In this document: piece by piece, positions 7,219 to 15,775 of the stretch | Numbering within the stretch: position 1 is the stretch's first letter | Layout of the letters: each line of letters begins with the position of its first letter | From: Nitrospiraceae bacterium | GTDB taxonomy: Bacteria; Nitrospirota; Nitrospiria; Nitrospirales; Nitrospiraceae | Reading direction: 5' to 3' | DNA: 58,885 nt | Assembly: GCA_009692155.1 (NCBI GenBank) | Contig: SHZW01000013.1 | Location: forward strand, 1 to 58,885 | Made by a program: the position numbers and the translations under genes | Notes under the pieces: generated by a model | Told to the model about the DNA's origin: nothing | The model's database searches: none | Seen by the model: only the letters and a program-made list of their open reading frames with translations

Positions 7219-9917
7219 CCTGGTTTGCGCTGTCGATGGCCTGGCGGGAAACACGCGCGGCGTGGCGGCACTTTCTCTATTTCTTCGTGTGCATCGCGCT
7301 GGGCGTCGGCGCGCTGGTCGGCGTCGCGCTGTTCTCCGCCAACGTCGAGCGGGCCGTCACCCGCGAAGCGCGCGGCCTCATGGGCGGTGATATCGAAATC
7401 CGTCTCTCGCGTCCCATGAGCGAGAGAGGGGAAGCAGTGCTCCGGTCATTGGCTGATCGCGGTACCACCGTCCTGCATATCAGCGAGCTGGTGGGCATGG
7501 CCGCCGCCACGGCCGGCAAGCCGGCACTCCAGACGCAGATCGTCGAGCTGAAAGCCGTCGAACCAGGCTATCCGCTTTACGGCAATCTTCAGTTTGATCC
7601 GCAACGCCCGTTGATGGAACTACTGTCACCTTCTTCTCTCTGCCACGAGCCGCGGGCCGCGGGCCGCGGGACTGATGTTTCCCGCCTCGTGCCTCGTGCC
7701 TCGCGCCCCGAACCTGACACCTGTTACGGCGCCCTCGTCCAGCAATCCCTGCTGATCCGTCTCGGTCTCTCCGTCGGCGACCGGTTCAAAGTCGGCGAGG
7801 CGACCTTCACGATCGCTGGCGTCTTGAGAAAAGAGCCGGACCGGGTGGCCGGTCCCTTCAACCTCGGACCACGCGTGATGATTTCGCGCGAGGGGCTGGC
7901 CGCCGCCGAACTCATCAAACCGGGCAGCCGCGTCCGTGAACGCTATCTCGTCAAACTCCCTCCGGCCATGCCGGCGCAGCCGTTGTTGTATGAACTGCGT
8001 GGCCGCCTCGCCGGAGAGTCTGCCCGGGTGACGAGCTATCGCGACGCGCAGCCGCAACTCAAGCAGTTTCTGGACCAGCTCACGCGTTATCTTAGCTTGA
8101 TCGGCCTGACGGCCCTCTTCATCGGGGGGATCGGCGTCGCCACGACGATTCACGCGTTCATTCGCGAGAAGCTGCAGACGATTGCAATCCTGAAAACCGT
8201 CGGGGCCGAGTCAGGCACGGTGATCGTGACCTATCTGTTGCAGGCGCTGCTGCTCGGCGCAATCGGGAGCGTGGCCGGCGTGGCATTGGGCGCCGGCGTG
8301 CAGCACGCGCTGCCTCCGCTCGTGACCGGCCTCTTCGGCGCGGATCTTCTGACACAACTGGATTTCTCGGGCGCATTCAGCCTGTCGTCCCTTCTGCCCA
8401 TGCTGAAAGGGATCGCGCTGGGGATTCTGACGACCCTGCTCTTCACGCTCTGGCCGTTGCTTGGCATCCGCGAGATCAGTCCCGCGCTCATTTTCAGGCG
8501 CGACATGCAGGTTGTCGAGGCGGCGCGAACCTGGCAGCAACGGCTCGGCTTCTCCGATCGCGTCCGGATGCTGACGGCGGTCGGCATTGCGGCCGGCCTT
8601 GCGGGGCTGGCGATCTGGCAGGCCGGCAACTGGCGAATCGGTTTACTCTTCATCGGCGCACTGGCAGCGGCAGTGACACTGCTCACACTTGCAGCACAGC
8701 TGCTGGTCCGGGCGATCAAAACAATCCCAGGCCCCCGCTCGGTTGCCGTCCGCCACGCGATCGGCAACCTGCATCGGCCTGGCAGTCAGGCAGTCGGCGT
8801 CATGGTGTCGGTCGGCATCGGCGTGATGGTGATCGTCGCGGTGTCGTTGCTGGAACATACGTTGGTTAACCAGGTTGGGGAAAGCCGGCCGGTGGATTCG
8901 CCATCTTTCTTCTTTATTGATATCCAGCCGGACCAGAGAGAGGCGCTCCTGCGCCTGCTCCGCGAACATACCCACGATCCGTCTCCGGAGACGACGCCAT
9001 TGGTCCGCTCACGCCTGCATGCCATCAATGGCCAGCCGGTTGCGGCCACGGAAGAAACAGAGCGTCCCTCGGACAAGCAGCAGGACCGCCGGAAAAACTG
9101 GTACCTGACCCGTGAGTACGTCTTGACGTTTCTTCATGATTTGCCAAGAGACAACCGCGTTATCAAAGGTGCGTGGTGGAAGCCTGGGCAGGTCTTCAGC
9201 AAACCACTGGTCTCGATTGAGGAAGATGCCGCGAAAAACCTTGGGCTGGACCTGGGCTCGACGATTGAGTTTGAAATTCAAGGAACGATCGTCTCGGCTG
9301 AAGTCAGCAACATCCGCAAGGTGGAGTGGGGCAACTTCTCAACAAACTTCTACATGATCTTTTCGCCCGGCGCCCTGGAAGGCGCGCCGTTTACCTACGT
9401 GGCGACCGTGCGCGTGCCGCCCGAACAGGAAGTCCCGTTGCAGCAAGCCATCGTCGCGGCATTCCCAAATGTGACCGCCATCAACATCAGTGACGTGCTG
9501 GACAGTTTTGCGAGGATTCTGGACCGGCTGGCTCTGGCCATCCGCGCCATCGCAGTCTTTTGTATCCTGGCCGGGGCTCTCGTCATGGCCGCAGCCCTCG
9601 CCGCCACGCGCTACCGGCGGCTCTATGAGTCCGTCGTGTTGAAGGCCCTGGGCGCCACGCGCGGGCTGGTCGCGCGATCATTCGCCGTGGAATATGCGCT
9701 GCTTGGCGCCGCGGCGGGATTGATCGGAACAGCCCTGGCGAGCCTGCTCTCGTGGGCCGTGTTGAAATTTATCCTGGAAGATGTGACCTGGACGCTTCAG
9801 CCGGAGGTGCTGGCCACCGGCTTTGCGCTGACCGTCTTGCTCTCCATCGTCGTCGGCTTCCTCAGCACCTTCCGCATCCTCGGCCAGCGACCATTGGCGG
9901 TATTACGACAGGAATAA
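7215..9917 (+). CDS. ybbP: FtsX-like ABC permease (YbbP type)
   Basis: A 900-residue permease with the start ATG at 7215 behind GAGGAGG, overlapping the previous stop. The layout matches YbbP: an N-terminal helix (FLYFFVCIALGVGALVGVAL), a MacB-like periplasmic domain, three helices of a first FtsX domain (about residues 295-430), two more helices, a second periplasmic domain, and a second FtsX domain at the C-terminus ending LGQRPLAVLRQE. It works with the ATPase at 5929. An unusual feature lies near residues 140-170: a Pro/Arg/Ser-rich stretch (PRAAGRGTDVSRLVPRASRP) encoded by a GC-rich heptamer-array element inserted without breaking the frame. Confidence 0.9.
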   Translation: MTWFALSMAWRETRAAWRHFLYFFVCIALGVGALVGVALFSANVERAVTREARGLMGGDIEIRLSRPMSERGEAVLRSLADRGTTVLHISELVGMAAATAGKPALQTQIVELKAVEPGYPLYGNLQFDPQRPLMELLSPSSLCHEPRAAGRGTDVSRLVPRASRPEPDTCYGALVQQSLLIRLGLSVGDRFKVGEATFTIAGVLRKEPDRVAGPFNLGPRVMISREGLAAAELIKPGSRVRERYLVKLPPAMPAQPLLYELRGRLAGESARVTSYRDAQPQLKQFLDQLTRYLSLIGLTALFIGGIGVATTIHAFIREKLQTIAILKTVGAESGTVIVTYLLQALLLGAIGSVAGVALGAGVQHALPPLVTGLFGADLLTQLDFSGAFSLSSLLPMLKGIALGILTTLLFTLWPLLGIREISPALIFRRDMQVVEAARTWQQRLGFSDRVRMLTAVGIAAGLAGLAIWQAGNWRIGLLFIGALAAAVTLLTLAAQLLVRAIKTIPGPRSVAVRHAIGNLHRPGSQAVGVMVSVGIGVMVIVAVSLLEHTLVNQVGESRPVDSPSFFFIDIQPDQREALLRLLREHTHDPSPETTPLVRSRLHAINGQPVAATEETERPSDKQQDRRKNWYLTREYVLTFLHDLPRDNRVIKGAWWKPGQVFSKPLVSIEEDAAKNLGLDLGSTIEFEIQGTIVSAEVSNIRKVEWGNFSTNFYMIFSPGALEGAPFTYVATVRVPPEQEVPLQQAIVAAFPNVTAINISDVLDSFARILDRLALAIRAIAVFCILAGALVMAAALAATRYRRLYESVVLKALGATRGLVARSFAVEYALLGAAAGLIGTALASLLSWAVLKFILEDVTWTLQPEVLATGFALTVLLSIVVGFLSTFRILGQRPLAVLRQE
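7647..7711. repeat. Inverted heptamer-array element 2, inside permease CDS
   Basis: The left arm has tandem 7-mers GAGCCGC/GGGCCGC (7647-7670), followed by a short spacer. The right arm has 7-mers GCCTCGT, GCCTCGT, GCCTCGC and GCCCCGA (7684-7711). The architecture is like the intergenic elements at 27362 and 49435, and the tail into CCCCGAACCT resembles their arms. The arms are less complementary than in the other elements. It is translated in frame as part of the permease. Confidence 0.6.
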
Positions 9918-9935
9918 GGTTCCCGATACCATATT

Positions 9936-10532
9936 CTAGCCCTGCACCACTTTTCTTATCGTATCGGCAATAGAACCAAAGTCACATTGCTGGGCACCTA
10001 TCCGCAGTAGACTTTCCAGCCCGATTGTCTTCTGATTCTTCACTTTATTATTGAGCAAGGAAGAATGCAGAACATAAAATTTCCATTGACCGACATCAAG
10101 CGGATCAAGCGTTTTCGGATCTTTGTTCGCCAATACGCAGAAAACATATACGTCCGCTTGACGGCGGACATCCTTTTCCATCACATCTGTCTGAAAATTC
10201 CATGCACGGGTTGGACGAATGGAAAAGATAATTTTCGAATGCTTCTTTTGACTCCATGCCTGCAAGTACGCACTTTGTTTGACCTCAATCTTCACTCCAT
10301 CTGAAGTCTCGAGATCAAAGGGGTTCCACCCCTTCCTCACTTGATTCATACGCCCCAAATCGGCGGCAACAATGAATTCTGCGAGAGCTCCACGTTCCGT
10401 GTTCCCAAGATAATCAGAATAGGCCCAACTCCAAAAATCCAAGATTTTACAGCCGATCGGTTGGCCACTGTGATGAAATACTTCGCTTCCGCTTTTTCGA
10501 CTGACTGTAAACGGCTTGTGCGTTTCACTCAT
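9936..10532 (-). CDS. Possible PD-(D/E)XK nuclease-like protein
   Basis: A 198-residue protein starting MSETHKPFTV at 10532 behind GAGGAAG. The central part reads GALAEFIVAADLG, then WNPFDLETSDGVKIEVKQSAYLQAW: an upstream Glu, an Asp and the E-V-K triad with hydrophobic strands resemble the PD-(D/E)XK restriction-like core. The later segment DVYVFCVLANKDPKTLDPL resembles the beta strands of this fold. It could be an orphan restriction or repair nuclease; no methylase is adjacent. The DNA is visibly more AT-rich than its neighbours and has no operon partner, which suggests transfer. Function is inferred from motif shape only. Confidence 0.65.
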   Translation of the reverse strand: MSETHKPFTVSRKSGSEVFHHSGQPIGCKILDFWSWAYSDYLGNTERGALAEFIVAADLGRMNQVRKGWNPFDLETSDGVKIEVKQSAYLQAWSQKKHSKIIFSIRPTRAWNFQTDVMEKDVRRQADVYVFCVLANKDPKTLDPLDVGQWKFYVLHSSLLNNKVKNQKTIGLESLLRIGAQQCDFGSIADTIRKVVQG

Positions 10533-10599
10533 GGTCTTCCTCATCTCTTTTGCAGTATCCAAGCGCAGTGCAGGCTTTCGATTTGGGGAAGTAGCACTA

Positions 10600-10679
10600 G
10601 GCTGCTCAAAACGGTCAACCAACGAGGCCGCAGGGAGACGGGCGACCGAGAACGATGTTGGGGACCGTTTTCAGCAGCC
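10600..10679. repeat. MITE-like element, 80 bp (copy 1)
   Basis: The terminal inverted repeats are GGCTGCTCAAAACGGTC at the left and, read on the other strand, GGCTGCTGAAAACGGTCC at the right. The interior GAGGCCGCAGGGAG and CGACCGAGAACGATGTTG is nearly identical to the copy at 36590. The right end lies one base before the mgtE stop codon (10681-10683). Confidence 0.85.
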
Positions 10680-10680
10680 G

Positions 10681-11930
10681 TTACAATGCCAGCCAGGTCG
10701 CGAGGGTAAGGAACAGCCCCATGCTGGCGACATCCGTCGCCGTTGTGACAAAGATGCTCGACGCTGTCGCCGGGTCGAAATTAAACTTCTTCAGCGTGAT
10801 TGGCACGAACGCGCCGAAAATGCCGCTGATGACGCAGCTTCCGACCATCTTCAAAATACCACGAACGCCAGCATTGGCGCCTGCGGGTGAGCCTGGGAAG
10901 CAGCGTAGGCGTACATGCCGAGCGCCGCAACCACGCCGACGAACGTGCCGTTGAGAAAGCCCAGCCAGGCTTCTTTCGTGAGTAAAAAATTCTCCTTGTC
11001 CTTTTTGAGATCGCCCAGCGTGAGCCCGCGCAGGGCGACCGCCAGCGCCTGGCAACCAGTGTTGCCGGATTGCCCGGCCAGGACGGGCAGGAAGGCCGCC
11101 AGCACCACCACCTGCCCGATCGTTTCTTCGAAGGTGCCGACCACGGCAGCCGCGAGGAACGCCGTCAATAAGTTAATTTGCAGCCAGGGGTGGCGGAATT
11201 TGAAGCTCCGAAACCAGGGCGTCGACAACCGGTCGCCTTTTTCCACGCCGACCATCGCGCCGGCCTGGGCGCTGATCCTGGTGTTCTGTTCCTCAAAGAG
11301 GGCATAGCCGCGGGCAAGGCCGATCAGCTTCCCCTCCTCGTCGCAGACCGGATAGACGGGAAAGTGCTTGTTCCAGACGCCGCGAATGGCGTCCTGCACC
11401 GACATGCGCGGGGCCAGGGAAAAGGGATCCTTCAGCATGATCTCGGAGACGCGCTGCGAGGGGCTCGCCAGGAGTACGTCGCGCATGACCAGGACGCCGC
11501 GCAGCTTGCCCTGCTGGTCCGTCACATAGCCGTAGGTGATAAAGGCCTCTTTCACCATCTTCCGGAGTTGCTCGACGGCCTGCTTGACGGTCACGTCCGG
11601 CGCAAAGATGCCAACCGGTTTCTCCATGAGCCGGCCGACCGTGTTCATGGGGTAATGGAGATTCAGCGTCCACTGTTCGCTGCGGGAGCTTGGCAGCGCG
11701 GCCAGGATGGCCTTCTTGCGGTCTTTCTTGAAACGGGCCAGGGTCTTGAGCGCCAGCCCATGGTTCAGCGCGAGCAGAACTTCGGCGATGATCTGATCCG
11801 ATTGCTCGAGCAGCAGTTGCACCGCCTGTGCCGGCGAGGTCTGCTAGACGTCCGCGACCAGCTTTTTGATCTGAGCCTCGTGGCCTGGGTCGGGCACAGC
11901 GTCGGGTGAAGCAGTGGGCGTCGTCTCCAT
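10681..11930 (-). pseudogene. mgtE: Magnesium transporter MgtE, two lesions
   Basis: The reading frame from ATG 11930..11928 (METTPTASPD) covers an N-domain (QAVQLLLEQSDQIIAEVLLA), two CBS modules (MEKPVGIFAPDVTVKQAVEQ to RDVLLAS, then VSEIMLKDPFSLAP onward) and a membrane domain with AFLPVLAGQSGNTGCQALAV, all typical of MgtE Mg2+ channels. Two defects interrupt it. The first is an in-frame TAG (11846..11844) at codon 29, between KKLVADV and QTSPAQAV, where CAG or GAG would be expected. The second is a frameshift near 10855: FVVF is followed by a stop, while KMVGSCVISGIFGAF continues in another frame, which one extra T in a four-T run would repair. A truncated product from GTG at 11822 would still lack the last helices. 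It is either a decayed gene or affected by sequence errors. Confidence 0.85.
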
Positions 11931-11960
11931 CATCAACCTCCAGTGTCGGTTATCGCTCCG

Positions 11961-11992
11961 GCCCGGTCGTCGGCTCTCCCGACGCGCCGGGC
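11961..11992 (-). promoter_or_regulatory. Strong hairpin in mgtE leader
   Basis: GCCCGG-T-CGTCGG pairs with CCGACG-CG-CCGGGC around a 5-base loop, 31-62 bp upstream of the mgtE start codon. It could be part of a structured leader; Mg2+ riboswitches regulate mgtE in other phyla, but I could not match the M-box consensus. Confidence 0.3.
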
Positions 11993-12138
11993 ATCACGTG
12001 CCGTGAGGATAGTCGGCTCGTGGGAATTGGGCAAGTTTTGCTTGAAAGTTCGGATATGACGGCGTAGAAGCGTGATGGATATTCCCCCCTGGAGATGAAT
12101 CAATTCGTGCACAGCCGGGGGCAGAAAGGCTGAGCGAC

Positions 12139-12462
12139 ATGGCGTATAAGCGAAAAAATACCAGGTTGCACATCGAGTGCCAGGGGGATCTTCACCGTGA
12201 CGGCAAGCTCATGGCCTGCCAGGTACTGGACATGGCCGAGCACGGCCTGCTGATCAGGTCACCGACTCCCTTGACGATAGGCGAGGAGTTGCCGTTTGAA
12301 TTCGATTTGGGAAAATCGCGCCGGATTCACTGCACGGTCAAGGTTGCACGGATGGCGAAATCGGATTTCGGCACTCAGATCGTGACCATCTCGCCGGAAG
12401 ATCAGCAGTATCTAACGGAGTACTTGGACGACTTTCTGACGAGCAATTTCGGCCGTACGTAG
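12139..12462 (+). CDS. PilZ domain protein
   Basis: A 107-residue protein consisting of a single PilZ-like domain. It starts MAYKRKNTRLHIECQGDL. The early basic segment KRKNTR stands where c-di-GMP-binding PilZ domains have RxxxR, and LDMAEHGLLIRSP corresponds to the D/NxSxxG region (here D-x-A-E-x-G, so the serine is replaced). The remaining strands ELPFEFDL and IHCTVKVARM fit the beta-barrel. It may bind c-di-GMP, but the altered second motif makes that uncertain. It is a stand-alone gene convergent with the aminopeptidase. Confidence 0.8.
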   Translation: MAYKRKNTRLHIECQGDLHRDGKLMACQVLDMAEHGLLIRSPTPLTIGEELPFEFDLGKSRRIHCTVKVARMAKSDFGTQIVTISPEDQQYLTEYLDDFLTSNFGRT

Positions 12463-12516
12463 CCCAACGACTCCCTGCACGCGAACCCGTGCCTTCCCCG
12501 CCATAAGAGGCAACCC

Positions 12517-15096
12517 TCATCGGTCACCGTTCAAGTACCGCCCTAACGCCTTACCGGCCCGCTCACGGAAGGCCACGGCGATCCTGAGTTCCTCTAGATA
12601 CTGGGCCAGGCTCTTGCCGCCCAGGTCGATCTTGCGTTCACGGAAAAATTTCCGGACGTCCCGCTCGAACGCCGGCATCGCCAGGCCAATGACGCCTTCG
12701 CACATCCGCCGGAGCCCCTGTTTGGGATACAGCCGGTCCATCGTCTCCCAGTTCGTTTTCACGAATGCCCAGGCCGCCTCCCGGCCGTAGACGCTCATGA
12801 GCAGCAGCCGGACCATGAACGGCGCATCCTGCGTGCGGAATTCGCCGTTGATCGTCTTCGCCAGCGTGCGCGCCAACAGATCAACCGGTTTGAACGCAGC
12901 CAGCGCATAGAGATAGCGCCGTTCCTCCTGCGGCGTCGCGGCCGCTTGGAACCGCCCGGCGAATTCCAGGTACCGCGTCTCGTCACCGGAATGGGCGAGG
13001 ATCGCAATGAGCGCCGGCAGCAGGTTGGGATCCACGGCCGCGGGATTCTTTGCATGGTCGGCATGGAGTTCGGCCGCCTTGGTCTGCGCGGCCCGGTCGT
13101 TCCCGATCGTGCCCAGCGCCCGAAGCAACTCACCGCGCAATTGCCGGCGCAACTCATCCTCGCCTGCGCGCGGCATCCAGCCCAGCTCGGCAACCACGGG
13201 CCTGATACGATCACGCACGAAAGCTTCCAGCGCCGGCCGATGGCCCGGCTCGACGATCCGGTGCAACAGATGAAACGATTCGATCAGGACTGCCCAGACG
13301 TTTTTGTCCCGATCAGCCTGAAAGTGCGCCGTCATGTCCAGATACCCCGTCAGCGGCATGAGCCCTGCCAAGGCGGACGCCCAGGCATCGTTCACAAGAT
13401 TAAATCGCTCGATCGGCGCCAGGCCGGTCGGCGCGAGGCGCAGCAGGCGATCAAGTAATTCCGGCTCGTAGCGGACCCGGTAAAATCCGTGGCCCCCCTC
13501 GTTGACCAGCACGGACTCCGCCTTCTTCGGCAAGCGCACCTGCATGCCGGCCGTGGACAGCAGCACTCGACGTGACTCGCTTTTCCCGGCGGTCGCCACT
13601 TTAAGCTGAATCGGGATGTGCCAACGTTGTTTCCCGGCAGCCGCGCCGCTGGTCGCTTTCGAGAGATAGGTGAACCGTTGCTGCGTGAGGTGAAGCCGGC
13701 CGGTTTTCCCCAGCGAGACGGTCACCAGCGGATAGCCCGGCTTGAAAATCCATCCGTTCATCAGCTTCGGCACCGGCTGCTTCGCTGCGCGGCCCAGCGA
13801 CACCCACAGGTCTTTCGTATCGGCATTGCCGTAGGCATGATGCTTGAGATAATTGCGGATGCCGTCACGAAAGACGGCCGGGCCGAGATATTGCTCGAGC
13901 ATCCGCAGCACGGAGGCGCCCTTTTCATAGGTGAGCACGTCGAACATGGCATCGGCATCTTTCGGTGCGCGGACGGGATATTCGATCGGCCGCGAGCTAT
14001 GGAGGCCGTCCACCATCATGGCCACCGCCCGTGAAGCACCGAACGTGTCCCACCGTTTCCATTCAGGCTTCCAGGCATCCACCGCCAGCATCTCCGCGAA
14101 GGTCGCGAAGGCTTCGTTCAGCCACAAGCCGTTCCACCAGGACATGGTGACCAGATCGCCGAACCACATGTGCGCGTTCTCGTGCGCCACGACGTCAGCG
14201 ATCCGCTCCAATTCGGCATGTGTCGCGGCGTTTTGATCCACCAACAGCGCCGTTTCCCGGAACGTGATCGCGCCCAGGTTCTCCATGGCGCCGGAGGCAA
14301 AATCCGGAATAGCCAGCAGATCCAGCTTGTCGCCTGGATAGGGGAGGCCGTAGTACTTTTCGAAAAACTTCAGCGAGAACGACGCGATCTCCTGCCCAAA
14401 CCTGGCGAGGTGTTTCTTGCCCGGCACGCACCAAAGGCGCAGCGGCGCCTTGCCGACCATGGTGGGGGGCGTCGCGACGATTTCTCCAATGACGAAGACC
14501 ACCAGATAGGTGGACATCCTCATCGTGTCGGCAAATTGCAGGATCTTTTTACCGGCTTCCCTCTTCTCAGAGACCATTCTCGTGTTGGACACGGCGGTCA
14601 GCGCTGGATCGATGACGAGCGTCGTCGCAAAGACCGCCTTGCAGTCCGGCTCGTCCCAGCAGGGAAAGGCACGCCGCGCATCGGTGGCCTCGAACTGCGT
14701 CGCCGCCATGACATGCGCGGCGCCGGACGCATCCTTATAGGTGCTGAGGTAGAAGCCACGGAGCTTGTCGTTGAGCCTGCCCCGAAAGGAGAGGGACAGT
14801 TTCCAGGTTCCGGATGGAAGGACGGAGGGGAATGTCAGCCGGCATCGTTCGACCGGCTCATCGAGCGCGATCGTCGCGCGATGCGATACGCCCTTGCCGT
14901 TGTCGATGGTCGCCGACATGACGTTCAGTTCGATGGCGTTGAGGACAATGGTCTTCGTGGGCCGGCTGACGGTGACCGTGATCGTTTCGTCGCCGGAGAA
15001 GGTCGCAGCCGCCAGGTCCGGTTCGAGACGAAGGTCGTATCGTGAAGGAAGGATATGCCGAGGCAGCCGAAACGGATCTGCCTCAGTGCCCCGCAT
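12517..15096 (-). CDS. pepN: M1 family aminopeptidase (PepN-like)
   Basis: An 859-residue zinc aminopeptidase. The start MRGTEADPFRLP at 15096 is chosen because GAGGAG precedes it; a start 15 bp upstream is also possible. The M1 features are the exopeptidase motif GAMEN (SGAMENLGAITFRE), the zinc motif HENAH with the downstream Glu in WLNEAFATFAE, and the Tyr-containing VLTYEKGASVLRMLE. A C-terminal helical ERAP1-like domain follows. It trims N-terminal residues from peptides. It is the last gene of the pgi-pgl-glk-rpiA operon and its start overlaps the end of rpiA. Confidence 0.92.
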   Translation of the reverse strand: MRGTEADPFRLPRHILPSRYDLRLEPDLAAATFSGDETITVTVSRPTKTIVLNAIELNVMSATIDNGKGVSHRATIALDEPVERCRLTFPSVLPSGTWKLSLSFRGRLNDKLRGFYLSTYKDASGAAHVMAATQFEATDARRAFPCWDEPDCKAVFATTLVIDPALTAVSNTRMVSEKREAGKKILQFADTMRMSTYLVVFVIGEIVATPPTMVGKAPLRLWCVPGKKHLARFGQEIASFSLKFFEKYYGLPYPGDKLDLLAIPDFASGAMENLGAITFRETALLVDQNAATHAELERIADVVAHENAHMWFGDLVTMSWWNGLWLNEAFATFAEMLAVDAWKPEWKRWDTFGASRAVAMMVDGLHSSRPIEYPVRAPKDADAMFDVLTYEKGASVLRMLEQYLGPAVFRDGIRNYLKHHAYGNADTKDLWVSLGRAAKQPVPKLMNGWIFKPGYPLVTVSLGKTGRLHLTQQRFTYLSKATSGAAAGKQRWHIPIQLKVATAGKSESRRVLLSTAGMQVRLPKKAESVLVNEGGHGFYRVRYEPELLDRLLRLAPTGLAPIERFNLVNDAWASALAGLMPLTGYLDMTAHFQADRDKNVWAVLIESFHLLHRIVEPGHRPALEAFVRDRIRPVVAELGWMPRAGEDELRRQLRGELLRALGTIGNDRAAQTKAAELHADHAKNPAAVDPNLLPALIAILAHSGDETRYLEFAGRFQAAATPQEERRYLYALAAFKPVDLLARTLAKTINGEFRTQDAPFMVRLLLMSVYGREAAWAFVKTNWETMDRLYPKQGLRRMCEGVIGLAMPAFERDVRKFFRERKIDLGGKSLAQYLEELRIAVAFRERAGKALGRYLNGDR

Positions 15097-15775
15097 GCTG
15101 CTCCTCGACACCGGTCGGCGTGCCGACGATCACCAGCGAGGCCCGGGAGACAAACAGCCCGTTCTCGACCACGCCGGGCAGGACGTTCAGTTGCAGCTCC
15201 AATTCGGCCGGCTTGTCGATCCGCGCGATGTGCACATCGAGAATGTAGTGGCCGGCTTCGGTCTTGAAGATTTTTCCGCCCCGCTTGCGCAGCACCGCCG
15301 TGCCGCCGAGCGCCTCGATTTTCTTCGCCGTATTCGCCCAACCGAACGGAATGATTTCAACGGGGAGGGGGAACGAACCGCCGAGCACCGGCACGCGCTT
15401 GGTGTGGTCCACGACCACGATGAACCGCTTCGCCGCCGCCGCCACGATTTTTTCCTTGAGCAGGGCCCCACCGCCGCCTTTGATGAGATTCAACTGGCGA
15501 TCGACCTGGTCCGCCCCGTCGATCGCCACGTCGACCGACCAGGCTGCGTCGTCCGGCAGGAGTGGAATCTTCGCTTTCCGGGCCAGCTTGGCCGTTTCCT
15601 GCGACGTCGGCACGCCCTTGATCTTAAGCCCCTTCTTGATCCGCTCGCCAAGTGCGAGGATCACATGCTTCGCCGTCGAACCGGTTCCCAGCCCGACGAC
15701 CATCCCGTCGCGGACATAGTCCACGGCCTTAAGCGCCGCCTGCCGCTTGAGGTCGTCGAGATTCGAGACGCTCAT
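15083..15775 (-). CDS. rpiA: Ribose-5-phosphate isomerase A
   Basis: A 230-residue enzyme interconverting ribose-5-phosphate and ribulose-5-phosphate in the pentose phosphate pathway. Diagnostic segments are VVGLGTGSTAKHVI, the catalytic DVAIDGADQVD, the phosphate loop LIKGGGGALLKEKIVA and FIVVVDHTKRV. Length and order are normal for RpiA. It overlaps glk by 4 bp upstream and pepN downstream, so all three are translationally coupled. The C-terminal tail GTPTGVEEQHAGH carries the ribosome binding site of pepN. Confidence 0.96.
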   Translation of the reverse strand: MSVSNLDDLKRQAALKAVDYVRDGMVVGLGTGSTAKHVILALGERIKKGLKIKGVPTSQETAKLARKAKIPLLPDDAAWSVDVAIDGADQVDRQLNLIKGGGGALLKEKIVAAAAKRFIVVVDHTKRVPVLGGSFPLPVEIIPFGWANTAKKIEALGGTAVLRKRGGKIFKTEAGHYILDVHIARIDKPAELELQLNVLPGVVENGLFVSRASLVIVGTPTGVEEQHAGH

